The notes beneath the pieces are model-generated. The model was given only the letters and a program-made list of their open reading frames with translations, did no database searches and had not been told where the DNA came from. The position numbers and the translations under genes are program-made. From the NCBI RefSeq assembly GCF_002443255.2, contig NW_019211455.1:59024764-59088763 (forward strand): 64,000 nt of DNA. Direction: 5' to 3'. Source of the DNA: Varroa destructor (Eukaryota; Arthropoda; Arachnida; Mesostigmata; Varroidae). Positions 1 through 12,600 of this stretch are shown piece after piece. How positions within the stretch are numbered: position 1 is the first letter of the stretch; each line of letters starts with the position of its first letter.

Positions 1-442
1 CGGCGACAGTTGTCGCTGTCTTACCAGTTGCTTACACAGCCTGTAAAGCTAAGTGGAACCTCTTCGAATTCAACTAGAATTGATGGCCCGAACAGTTTTC
101 CGAAGTATTTGATTATCGATTCATATGAGAGACCGCATTTTGACCTCCAAAAAGAGCGACACTAATCATCAAATCGGCGGCGATCAACAAAAGGCAAAAA
201 AAAATTCGAACACTGAAAACGATAAATTAACCTCGTGATTTTTTTTCCTTTTTTAACTGCGGATTCATAAACTTTGTATTTTTAATAGGGAAGTATAATT
301 TATCTAATCATACTCGCACAAATCAGCTTTGTAAAATGTTTACGTATTCGTTGATGTAGGATCATCAGTTTCTGCGTCCTTCATATTTCCTCATTTATAG
401 TATGATTCACAATTTTCAAGGATTATATAACCCAATCCATGA

Positions 443-745
443 ATTCCGGAAACTAATTAGAAGACTCCCGAGACTGACTAGGAGAATTCGACAACTGATT
501 CCGGAAACTAATTGGAAGACTCCGGAGACTGACTAGAAGAGTCTGACAACTGATTCCGGAAACTGATTAGAAGAGTTCGGAGACTAACTAAAAGAGTCCA
601 ACAACTGATTCCGGGAACTGATTAGAGGAGTCTGGAGATTGACTAGGAGAGTCTGAAGACCGACTAAGAGAGTCCGGAGGCTGATTAGGATGGTTTGGAG
701 ACTGATTAATAGAACCCAACAACTTATTTCGGAAACTGATTAGAA
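443..745. repeat. Minisatellite, 55-bp unit
   Basis: Three nearly perfect consecutive 55-bp units begin at about 443, each opening with GATTCCGGAAACT. They are followed by more diverged copies to about 745. Each unit is built from subunits of roughly 18-20 bp of the type CTGATTAGAAGAGTCCGGA, so it is a higher-order repeat of a shorter ancestral motif. Divergence increases to the right. No reading frame is favoured, so it is treated as non-coding satellite sequence. Confidence 0.9.
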
Positions 746-3700
746 GAAGATAGAAGAAGATGCGTGTATATGTATATATCTATCGGTGCTCAAGAAATGC
801 ATTTAAAAAAAATATGTCTTCTACTCAATTCATTCGAAATATATATCTGTAATATGTATTTATTATTCAATTAACATCTACCGAAACATCACCTTTGTTG
901 CTCGGCGAAATCCGAAGCCCTTTTGGCATTTTTTGGAGATGATAATAGGGTCCTAAACCATGAAACCTGAACACAGCTCCTGCTCCATGATTTTCTAATG
1001 AAAAAAGCCAGCGATCTCAATAGCATACTGATTTAATAGAGGGGATATTCACACTAATTAAAAAAGCATACCGAGTCATCAGCAAATTTTCACGAGGGCG
1101 ATGATGCTTAATTGCACTCGAATAGGTTAAGCAGAGGTCTCAAGTTAGGGTTTATTATGACAGCATATTCCTTATTTATGCAAAAGCATCGTGCCTAGGT
1201 ATAATTTAGAGTGTTACTTTTGTATATAGAATCGAGTATATACATTGATGGAGTCTCTACAGTGAACTTTGATGTGCTCTGATAAAATAGATCAACAGAC
1301 TAAAACTGAGCCTGCCCTAGACTAGCTAAATTTTAAAAACAATCGTTAAACGAAAATTTTTGCAAACAAAATGTTTTTTTTAGAAAAAAACGTACGCTTG
1401 GAAATGGAAAGTGGCTTACGTTCAAACAACGAATTGGCCAAGGCGCAAAAATAGAGGAATCACGCACCTGCTTCAACCATTACAAAATATTGCCTTGTAT
1501 CCTATGTTTTCTTGTTATGGTTTGACTTTGGTCATAAGAAATAGCTGAATAGTGAGAGAAAGCACCAGATCTTCGTGCAAGCTTTGTTTAAAGAGATGTA
1601 ACCGATACTAGCTTTTGTAATGCTTTAGTGCTTTTTCTCAAGTGTTTTGAAATTTTTAATATTGCGCTAAATATAATCGATCTTTGATTGTATTTTAAGC
1701 TCCAACTATTATATTTACAAATAAATCTTTACGATTAGCCGCAACAAGATCCTTAAGGTTGTTGCAATTCCTAAAAAAAAACTATCTTTGTAAAAAATTG
1801 TAAAAAAAAAATTAAAAAAAAGGAAAAAATAGTAAAATTTTTATTATTGATACCCCACAATTAGTATTTTCAACTAACGGAGAATTGAAGAAATCCTGTA
1901 AACAAGATGTTTCGTTCATTGTTGCTTCGTAAGCAATCTTTGGTTCTGGCTTTTGTCAACCTATTGATAAAGATCATATAATACTGAATCTCAAACAGTT
2001 GGATCGAGTCGAAACTCCTTTGCTCTAGGATCACACGTAGTGACCCAAAGTGGCCTTCCCATTTTCTAGCCGACCCGCCACTGCTGTCCAAGGAATGACG
2101 TCGTCACTTTGAGCTCTCAGCAACGGAAGTCTTCAGAACGAACTTCAAACTGACTGCAAAAATTCGCGGAGGTTGAAAGGTTTTTTTACTTCGGATAGAA
2201 TGGGGAACAATGAATAGAGAAAGCCAAGTCGATTAAACATGTTGCCATTCGCTTAACCGTGTATGGGTTCCACTATAGACTCTGCTGGGAAAAAGGTTTC
2301 CACCAACCTGAAGATACAAACCGGTGCTCCAGACCCCGAGAAATTATGATAGATATCGTGCCATTCGTTACCCTTTGATACCATCCTTAAGATGTCTGGT
2401 AAATCTCTTAAACTAGTTCCAGTTCAAAAGAACCCATGCAACACATATGATGCAACAAGTTCTATTTTATCTACTTTCTCTGATATTGGGATATCGTGTT
2501 AAAATATGTATAAGTTTTTGGCCACTACCAGCAGAAGTGAATTTATTAATTTTATTAAATTTGACTGAATGATAATAGCATCTACAAATCGTTACAAACC
2601 GACACCTTACATTGTAAATATATACAACATCCAGAGTCCACAGACAAATCGTCTGTTTCATACGAGTGCAATATCGCAATAAAAAAGGAGAAGCGCCTTC
2701 ATCATCACTGTTCCCACCAGTCAGAGCCGTAGCTGCAGCAACATTAGCATCTAAGAGAGCCAACCAACCAACCAACCAATGTGTACCAATGAAAAAATGG
2801 TGTTATGAAAATGCGACAACCTGGTAGAGCGATACTTGAACGTGACTTTCTCTACAAACGGCCAACTGGCTGAATCTGTCGGGTCGACGTAGACCAGCAA
2901 CGATAAAAGATTTGATTGTTGGCAACAGCCAGAAAGATGGAAGAGAGTTACCGACAACTATGAAGCCTTCGTTTTTGCTAACGTCAGTGTCAATGTTAAT
3001 ATTGCGGTAAGAGCAGTTACAGTCAGTTTAACTAAATAGCTATGTTGCTCAGGGTCCGAAGGCTGCGCGTGTAAGATATATTTACACTGAATTCGGCTGT
3101 CTCGCATAGTTTAGAGGAACCTTTGTATGGATTTTGCGTTACTTTCCTCTCAGAATCGTTTGATCCTACTGTTACTAGCGGTGTTCTTGCAAATATTCTA
3201 ATAAAGATTTGCTACAACTAAATTGATTCCTATAGCAGCAAACACAATAATAACAAAATTGGTAACGCAAAGGATAGAACAAACACAAAATAGCTGTCAT
3301 CGTTGCTATCGACGTTCATACGGTAAGCTGGGTTCATTAGCACATGTCACCTGAACAGCGAATGTTAGTGAAGAAAATCTTCTCCTACATTCTAAAGTAG
3401 ATGGATAATAATGACTCAGTCCATAAGCTTACCGCAGAAGTGAAAACCCTCAGGAGACACGTTATTTGAATATTGCTCTTGTGCTCCTTACTGATCATCA
3501 AAACTGACTCTTCATGCAATGAACGTTATCCAGCTCTTGAAAATGCTGAGTGTAATAGTAATGATATTCCAAGAAGCAAAATGGTGGCCAATGACGGACG
3601 GAAATATATAGATACATCGGCTGGCGGCTGCCAGCTGAATTCTGACACTGTATTAATCGATAAAAAGTGCACAATAATCTCATTCTTGTGACCACAGCCG

Positions 3701-5205
3701 CTACAAGCGCGATGTTCAGTCTAATTGGCAACTCCCAAATGACTAACCGCAAATTGTGGTATCTACCTAGTTTAATGAGATCGTCTTCCACAGACCAAAA
3801 TTACCTATTAGACATACAAGCTATATAGTGATTGTCGCTGTTACCGATTCGTCGGTATGGTATTTTAAACAAACAGACATTGCTACAAAAAGCCTAACAT
3901 TTCCAGCAAACTATAAAATTCAGATTAATTTTTTGAGGGGCTAAGTTCTATTAGGTATTAATTATAACTGGAATAGTTTTACAGTGAACCGATAATTTCC
4001 CACAGAAAACTCGTTGCAAGTCATACTCTAGTGAATAATGCACAAAGTAAAATATTTACTGTACGACACTTCTATAAAAATTCATTTGCAAAGGGGTATG
4101 TTGTGTGTGAGCAACTTATATGTAACAAATAGAAGTCTACATTGTTGATTAGTTTCGTGACTTGACCTTATTGGTGCGCCAACCTAGAAAGTCCCGTAAA
4201 CTTCAGCAAAAAAATATTAGCCTATATCTATATATAACCTTATATCTATCCATATGCCTCACATAGTCACGTATCCTTCCACGTTTTGTCAACGCAAAGC
4301 GCCTCCATACCCAAATAATGTACTGATCAACATCCTCCACCCCGCTACTGATTAGTTTGGGTGGAAAAATGACCAATGTGTAATCCTCTTGTCTCGCTTG
4401 AACAAAGTAAACCGCTGCTTCGGTAATCGCCTATATGAGATGCTATCGTTACGTTCCATCGCTGTGAATCCCTCAACACCAGGGAAGTGCACTTTTTCCT
4501 TCTATTGACAACAATGAGTTTCGTGATGGTGAATAAGAGACGGGTAGCCGAAGTTAGTAATGCAGGAATGGACAGCGCTACCTTGTGCTAAAAATGACCG
4601 GCCACAATGAACAATAGAAATATCCAGCTAAGCCACTAGCGCTCCATCGTTGTAGACGCTTCAATGTCTTCTCAAGATGTTTCATGCAGAATCATTCCTA
4701 CCGCTATGATGCTGGTGGTAGAGTTAACTACCCGTCGTTGTGTTGTCCCCTGTGAGGCAACGAAGGGCAGTTGTAAAACCACATAGAATATCGCCTTTAA
4801 AGGCAATCTATGCTTGGGCAGGCAATGCCACAGAGAAATCGCATCGCCTGTTCTTTGAGGGCGGAGGCGAAAAGATGATATTGCACAGCCCTTTCTGTTG
4901 TCCAAAGCTGGGAAGCTGTCAATATTGCCAATATTGGGAAACGGCTTTACTAGGACACTCCTACATTGCAATACACACCGATGGACTGCTAACTTGAGAC
5001 AACGGAACGGATGACAAGTGTTGGAACCACTTTGGAGCCTTCAAGTATAACTCGCTCAAAGGTTTTCTACATGCTGACTGGCTGGCAAGATAAAACATCA
5101 TTGTACATTCTTGAAAATCACGAAGTCGCTGAGGCTCCACCATACGTTCAAAACGAATTCAAGACTTCCAAACCATATTAACCGCAGGACGAATCCGTCG
5201 CGGCC
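746..5205. other. No supported gene; AT-rich non-coding stretch
   Basis: Short open frames on both strands show no conserved motif and no good flanking splice sites. A(n)/T(n) runs are frequent, for example near 1780-1830. If the exon at 5700-6260 is the first exon of a long minus-strand gene, this stretch lies in its intron or later exons, but I could not identify any later exon here. Confidence 0.6.
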
Positions 5206-5207
5206 TA

Positions 5208-5249
<42 letters not shown>

Positions 5250-5251
5250 TA
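5206..5251. repeat. (AT)n microsatellite
   Basis: Nearly uninterrupted TA dinucleotide repeat of about 45 bp. Confidence 0.95.
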
Positions 5252-5699
5252 GTTTTTGTACTGCGCTAGCAGGAACTTAATTTTTACTCTTATTAAGTGT
5301 AAACCCATTTATTAAATGGAGAAATTCGGAAAACAAGACAAAGCTGCCTTTCTTGCAACTTCATTATTAGGAACTGCGCAATATGTATATATGTATACCA
5401 CTGTATAGATTAATCTGTTAAGTTAAAGCAGAGCGTGATGACTCTACTGCGTGTCCGATCTGGATTTACAAGTGTTACCATTGCACAGTTCAATGCGAAG
5501 AGAGTACTATTAGTGCAGAAAAGTACAGTAACGGAATAAGGCAACTGCTACTTCGAACACCAGTTTCCTATCCAAACTTAAAATCTTTATTCAGACAGTA
5601 CCTCACTGGCTGTGCTCACACTGCACAGCCGCTGAGGCGCGTGGAAATTTGAAGAAAGATCAATAACTGCGACTGACACATTGCCTGATACAAACTTAC

Positions 5700-6260
5700 A
5701 TTTGCAATGATAACTCCACCTTCTTCGACGTTGATACCAATGCCTGGCTCAAAGTAGAGACTCACTCCTGGATGCACAATCATAATTCCGCCCTGGCCAA
5801 CAATAATATTGTCCTGAATGCGATATTCCGTGTCCGACTTAGGATACTCCATTGTACGGTTTCGCACTTCCAATGCATCACATCCCAAAGTTAAAAATGG
5901 TCCCATCGTAACCACATGCAATAGTACCGTTACGAATAGAGTTTGAAATAAACGCCATCGGTTTTCCCGCCTATGCGCAAGACAAAACGCTGCATTAGGC
6001 ACACGCGCACTTGAAAGAGTATTGGTCGCCATTCTTTTTGTATTCATAAATGATGATTGCGTAACATATCTTTCACTACATGTGATTGTGTGGCGTAGCG
6101 ACATGTCGATAGCCGAACTGAAGGTAGGTTTTCCAGAGCGATTTCTTCGAAGATGAAAACCTGTACTTCGGGTTGCTGGTTCTATGAATGGCATACCCCC
6201 CTGAAAGAGTTCAGCCTTAATTTGCTCTTTAGCTGTATAGCTATGTACACCATTTTTCAT
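5700..6260 (-). CDS. Putative 5' exon of a bark beetle/Anakonda-like protein (partial)
   Basis: A 187-codon open frame on the minus strand ends at a strong donor (AAT|GTAAGT, exon end 5700). The start is uncertain: the longest frame begins at 6260, but an internal Met at 6032 (MATNTLSS) gives a protein whose hydrophobic stretch FVTVLLHVVTMGPFLTLG lies near its N terminus, like a signal peptide or anchor. After it comes LEVRNRTMEYPKSD and then IIVGQGGIMIVHPGVSLYFE followed by PGIGINVEEGGVIIAN. This pattern (IVxxGGxxxVxPGVxxxFxPGxGIxVxxGG) is typical of the first parallel beta-helix turns in bark beetle/Anakonda, a very large single-pass protein of tricellular septate junctions. The rest of the gene was not located; later exons must lie at lower coordinates or outside the window. 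The family call is from memory of the motif and is moderate. Confidence 0.5.
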
Positions 6261-9200
6261 TTTTGCCGTCTTTACTATCGTACGTCACCCGTCCATTCGA
6301 AGATAGCCGATAGAACGTCTCCACTGACACAACTCACCAGGCAAATCGCCCGCCCTTCTCCTACAAGATCAGTTTAGCTGATCTAAAGAAAATGCAAAAC
6401 CGTTCAAGTTTTACATATCTGAGAAAATCCTTCTAAACGATCTTTGTAAATGCCTAACTGAAAAAACTAGAGCAATCATATATGCCAATATTGATTTTCG
6501 TCTCCTGTACACATGCCGTCGTTTGCATATATGTATGTACAGAAATTCGAAATTCTCGCAAACCAAATTTACTCACTCCATAGGGGATTCGTTATCAGCC
6601 ACGAACCGCCGCAGAATTTCACAAGAACGCCACGGTTTGTGTATTAGACTTTGTTAGTTATTCGGTATGCTGGCACTTGTGCCGCCGACAATCGTTAACT
6701 TATTCTCTGTATCGGTGGACAAAACGTTTGAAATATGCGCCCCCCCAAAAAACGAGCTCCAGCTCCAGTTAACGAACAGAACCCTTCTTCACTTCCGCCT
6801 TATTCATTGCATCGATTAATGTATACTTATACACACTGATATCTTTCGAGATACTTTGACAGTTTAGTGCCAATGGCGGAAAAGCGTATAGTAGACCCGA
6901 CATGCGCGTGCGCATCAACTAATAGGAGCACGACACCATCGAAAAGGTTACACGATGCACACATATGACGAAGATTTGTCCTCTTAACGAGTATATGGGC
7001 TAGTTGCACAGCAGCATGAAAATAGTGACGCCTAGATGTAATCGGCTTTCGAACTGGCAGTGAACAAACACATTCACAACAGCAGTCCATGTGCTTCTGC
7101 ATACGATACAATATGTCTGCTACACAGTCTATTATATAACCTTTGCGAGTTATTTTGTGCCCTTCTGGTGCTGCTGCTTTTTGTCAACTTTTGTGGGTTG
7201 ACTTTAGGCTGGGTTGTTTCCTTGGATAATCATTGCGCCGCGCGCTGTGAGTCTTTGCCTGATGTTCGTCGGACAAACGGGATGACTATCGTGGCGCTGG
7301 TGGTAGCCAGATAGTAGTCATATAGTCCCGATTGTGACGGACGTCAGATGCTTTTGGCGTTGGCCTGTCCGGCTCACCTGTTGTCGTGCCGCGCTAGCTT
7401 CTGCTGTTGTGGCAATTCCGTTCTGCTCTTGCGATTGCTGCTACTACGACCCGCCTCCTCACTCCCCTCGCCCCTCGATCGTTAAGCATAGACACCAACA
7501 CAACGACATTTCGTAGCACGAAACGGCAACGCGATGGCGCTGCTTGCGGCACTACATGGTAGAACAACGAAAGGCGACGACGTGCTACGAATACGAGTTA
7601 CGAGTGAACACCGACGGGCAGCAGCTGTATCAAGAACAACCACTTATTGCCACGGACGGCGTTCCGGCGATCAACGACAACAACAAACCACCATGAATAG
7701 CTACTACTGCCGGCATAAGCCAATACCAACATCGCCACAATTATTACTACTACGAGCGTCATTGGAGCAGCGATAGACGGTAGTTTTTGTGCTAGTGTGC
7801 TTCAGTTGCTATTATGTATAGAAAAACGTAGCCGTCTAGTTGACGACAGTCTAGGAGCACGATCGGTCGGCAGCGACTGCATTAGGAGAAACGGTGAAGT
7901 GGCATTCACTATAACGATAATGACGATGCCGTCTGAGGTCGGTCCCCAGAGGTGTCGACCACTCAAACGCCGCAGTTCAGCGGTGGCACAATCACCAGAG
8001 GAGCTGTTTACGCAGATGGTGATGCTGTTGCGATTTCGATGTCGACAGTTCCTCCTGACATCACCACAGGTCATCCTTTCTCCTTACTCGGCCAGTTGGG
8101 TTTTTTCTCCTCTCTCTTTCCACATTACCGTGTTCGTTAGGCACATTGAGCTCCTATTTATATTCATTTTTCGGCATCTGGGAGTATTGTTAATTCAAAG
8201 GTTTGACCTTCCAAATTCGATCGCGATTACACACTATTCTTTATGAAAAAGAGATAACGAACAACTTTTCTTGCATACGCAGCAACATAATGAATTAAAC
8301 TGTTTACAGATATCGCTCAGTTCAAAGCGAAGGTTTCAGAAAAATTGAGTAGTTCCCTGTATGTAATGACTAAAATCATTGGAAGAAAGGTCGATAACAA
8401 GGGGTATTTACCTACGACGAACACTAAACATGTCTATCGGTGATCACTTGACGTAAACTCCTAAGGAACAACCTACAATATAGTGAACTATACTCGTCCG
8501 TTCGACTTAATTCAGAATTTGATTTTAAGTGGGCCATATTTCTCCCGCCCTTTAATAAATACAAGTAATGCCCTTGATGAGAGTACCGCGCTTCAAACGT
8601 ACTGCGAAAACATTCAGCGTCGTCATGGAAACGGTTTGGAGCATTTCACTGTGGTTTGGGAGAGCATCCGCTGCTTTGGAAAGTGAATAAACTTTTTTTC
8701 GACCTAAGGGAAACGACTTTTAGGTCAGGCATACGAATACAGTTTCATACAAACACATAAATGTAGATATTTTGTATATTAAACTCTAATACGCTAAACC
8801 ACCATCGGGCAATTTTTCATAAATGTCTATGGTTTATAATTTACCAATAATGGAGTTCCTAAATAACGGAGACTCTACAAATGATAAAAAAAAAGAGTGG
8901 TATAAATCGATATATTTTCTCAGCCGACTTGTTTTATATATATATACAATATAACTATAGACATATCAATATGTTCTAAAGCAGCCATTCCAAAGAGATC
9001 CAGCTTATCTATCATACTTAGTTATATTTTAGCAGAAGATATCTAGTTGGTGCACAACCGATCCCACGAAACCATTTATGGATTTACATATCGAAATATA
9101 AAACCCTCGTAAATAAACTATTTGGTACGAGTAATACAGCAATATATTATATTTCCGTTACTTGAAATAATTAGCAATTAGGGCTATGTGCTCCGTTTTA

Positions 9201-9611
9201 GACGAGTGCATGCTTATGCAAGTAGTAACATTCACATATTTGTCATGTTAATTGTACATCTATTGTTCAGAGAAGTACTAAGTGAAGATACCCATACTTG
9301 CTGCGATCTATAATCAGAACATGTGTAACATTTTTTGCATCATTTATTCAGTACAGCATTTCAGTCACCACTCTTAGGGTAATACGTACCTTGCTAATCA
9401 GTCAAACTGTTCGACGAATTTGTATCAAGATCCTACTCATGATTAACTGCTCAATTATTACACGTTGTGTGTTTTAGCTTCTGTTGGAACTTTTTAAGAT
9501 ACAACAAGACAACTTGCACTGCGGACAACTGCTTTAGAAATATTAACCAAGGCCCATATAGGTATTGTACTTTTGCCGTGATTGTTGACAGGTTGCGGAA
9601 ACAGTTTTTAT
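6261..9611. other. Intergenic region with a GC-richer, triplet-rich segment (7.2-8.1 kb)
   Basis: No exon chain was found. Between about 7180 and 8130 the base composition is clearly richer in G+C than its surroundings, with many CGA, CAA and GCN triplets. Several overlapping open frames occur on both strands there (for example 7797-8246 plus and 7802-8074 minus), none with recognisable domains. This is the look of a promoter or 5' UTR rather than a conserved coding exon. The nearest candidate gene is the minus-strand exon at 5700-6260. From 8260 on the sequence is AT-rich and featureless, with (TA)n at about 8934-8947. Confidence 0.45.
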
Positions 9612-12600
9612 CTAGCTGATGAATAAATAGCCAAAACATCCGGATTTAAACATCTGTCTTTCTCCTTCAGAGTCATCTGGTGCCATATCCGACCTGTATT
9701 ATTAAACGTATTATAAAATAGAATAGTTGTCCGATGACAACTGATGCAAATTAAGCTCAGTCTTCTGGGCGAATGACCCAGATACCTAGTTCCACCACTG
9801 GTCATCAGGTCTTCACTACTTAAGTCATACGTGATATTTTAGTTGCGCTATGTTATTATAAAATATATATTAATTGAGAAGTCTATGGTTTGCCACCATT
9901 TGATCTAGGGAAATAAATGCGCATACCACTGCATCCTAAAAGTAACAATCTTGCTATATAATAAAGAACTTGTGTTATTATGCTCTAGTAATTATGCTCT
10001 GCAAAGCCTATCTCTTATATCTTGCTGGTTATAGATGCAGATAAAACAACCATACTTTAGAAGCTCTCTATTTAAACTAACCATTATGGGCTTTTGCTTC
10101 CCAGCGCGTAACTTTTAGCTTTAAAGCATGTGATTGAGTAAACAAACTTTTTTATTTTAGCTCTTATTTAGGCTACGCGATTAATTTAACAAGGTTTATT
10201 GATTTATTTATGCGTTTATTGATTTAATAGCAATGAATTGAGTTTTGCTTATATATATATATATGCATTTTATAACATTTGATGTCTCTCTCTCTCTACT
10301 CTAAATTGATTCAAAAAGTAGGTTGGCCTAAAAGGCCCCGATTTTTCACGAAGTATTCTTCCTTAATATTGTAATTACTACATTATGCATTACTAACTAA
10401 TAGGTTAATAAATACGTGCCTATCGTTTCCATATTTTTTGTTGTTCTGTATTGTATGGTAAAGTATGAACATGCTTAAGCAACATATCGTAGGCTATAAC
10501 AGAACCCTTACCTGCAGCCCTATGGAGGTGTGATGTGAAGATTAAAAAATACTACCGATATCAATTTGGTTTGATACTCTAGGTTAGTCAACTACACAAG
10601 TCTTCATTATGGAGGCTTACTTGGAATTGTTTTATTCAAGGTTGATAATATTCATCCGAACCCAACTCGCCTTCGCACGATCATACCTAAAGATTGAAAC
10701 ATGGTGAACATATGGTACACAAATTATAATGCCTGTTCTAAAAAAACTGCGTAAGGTCCGTGCAAGCCCCTGTACAAGTAACGCATATTACCATGGTGGT
10801 ATGATATATATATTACAGGTTAAATGAATACTGTAGGACTGTCGGTACAGTCATGCAAGATCGTGCACGCTCTGTCGTCGGATGGCAAAATTACGTAGTG
10901 ATTACTGTTCTTAAATCGCCCCTAAACATATTAAGCTTTTATTGATAACGCAACTAAGACGTACTTTCCCTGCACTTCAGTTGGGCAAAGTACGTCGAAA
11001 ATAAGGGAGACCCATGTACAGTTTGAATCTAGAGACACATCTAAATCAAAAATAAAAAGTCGAGGCCTTTCAAAATGAGTACAACTCGTCAAACTTAATC
11101 AATGCAAAGGTTATTTGATAAATTCAAGATTTACCTGTCAACCTCTTGAACGCCGTCGCACTCTACAACTAAAAAAAGATCGCTGTTTGGGTTGAAGACT
11201 CTGACGAAGTCCTGCATCATACCTTGCCTTCAACCATCACAAAAATGACATACGAGATTACAATTTATTTGTATTTTTATGTGCACACATAAAGGGAAGA
11301 CTTCAGCAAATATTTTGTGGTCGTTTAACCGATCTACAAGGATGAATATAGTAAATTTGCTCACATACGTAAAAAATCTCATTTTGTAGATCCTTATTTT
11401 TTATATAAACATCTCATTATAAGATTTCCAGTATTAATTGCCTGGTTAGCTGGTTAGATGGAAAAGAAAAGCCATTTCCCACCGATGTGAACATAGAGCA
11501 TCTGAAGATACAAGAAAGGGGACCAGTAAAATAAACGTTGTGATTTTTATTATAAAAGAACGCATTTTAACAGTTGTTTCTAAATCGTTGAACTTCGTAA
11601 ACAATCGTTTTTAAATCTTTAAACCTTAACGTATCAAAAGAAAAAAATCTATGCGGATAGTATGTGTAGATATATCGTCTAAATGAATGTAATTTTATCA
11701 CTTTATCACTTTTGCTTCAGTTGCCATAACACTTTTCACATATGTTTAAAGAAAAACCTATGGCTATTCGTAGGCCACGTAATAAGCTAAACTATAATAT
11801 AATTTTGACAATAAATACAGGTTAATGGTTACACAATACGCAAAGTAAGCAGCTTGAGTTCCTGCCTTTCATGTTATGGTGACGAGCTTCACCGAAATTC
11901 GCCTTTGATTAACATTCAACGGAGCCTAAGCAACAGGTTACAGGGTCTGAGCGGCTCTCCAAAATGTCCACATGACGAGATTGTTTTCAAAGTTCGTAAG
12001 CACTTGTATGAGACACCCTAATATGATTCGATTCTCAGATTGAAGGCCTAGAGACATGGGAGGGCCTCACGGAAGTTTTGTGACCATGTTCCCGAAGAGC
12101 TAAACTTGCCAGAAAGACCCTTCTATTGCTGCTAAAAATAGAAAAACAAAATGCTCAGGCACTTTGTGCAAATGACGCAGGCTTTGAAAAATAAATGAAG
12201 CCTAAAGATCGGACACGAGGTTTCCTCAAAGAACATCGAAAAGATGGCAAAGTCAGCGCGTTTCTATAACTTCGTTACTCCTACAAAAACAAAGCCTTAT
12301 AGGTAGAGGCTTTGACACAGGAGCGCAGTGACATTCGTTATCATGTCAGAAAAGAAATACATACTGTTGCTATTATTGCACACGAGAAGACAGGTCAAGG
12401 AGCGATACTCAAGAGTGAATTTTAAGAAAGCCGGTATATAAGTTCGGTCTTTTAGGAGCATCGTGCGCCATCAAAGCAAAATTGCAGATCGGTATGAAAG
12501 AGCGAAGTGGCAATGTCGTTCGGACACTCTACGTGGTGTCACTTAGTGAGCATACTTCAGAGTGCGAGAAAAATGGACGGATTCACACATGGAGCGGCCG

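Noticed and set aside
7534..7776. 80-codon plus-strand frame rich in Arg and Gln
   Set aside because: Composition reflects CGA/CAA triplet repeats; no splice or family support.
7797..8246. 149-codon plus-strand frame
   Set aside because: It lies in the GC-richer island where both strands are open; the peptide has no domain, and codon use looks like 5' UTR or random sequence.
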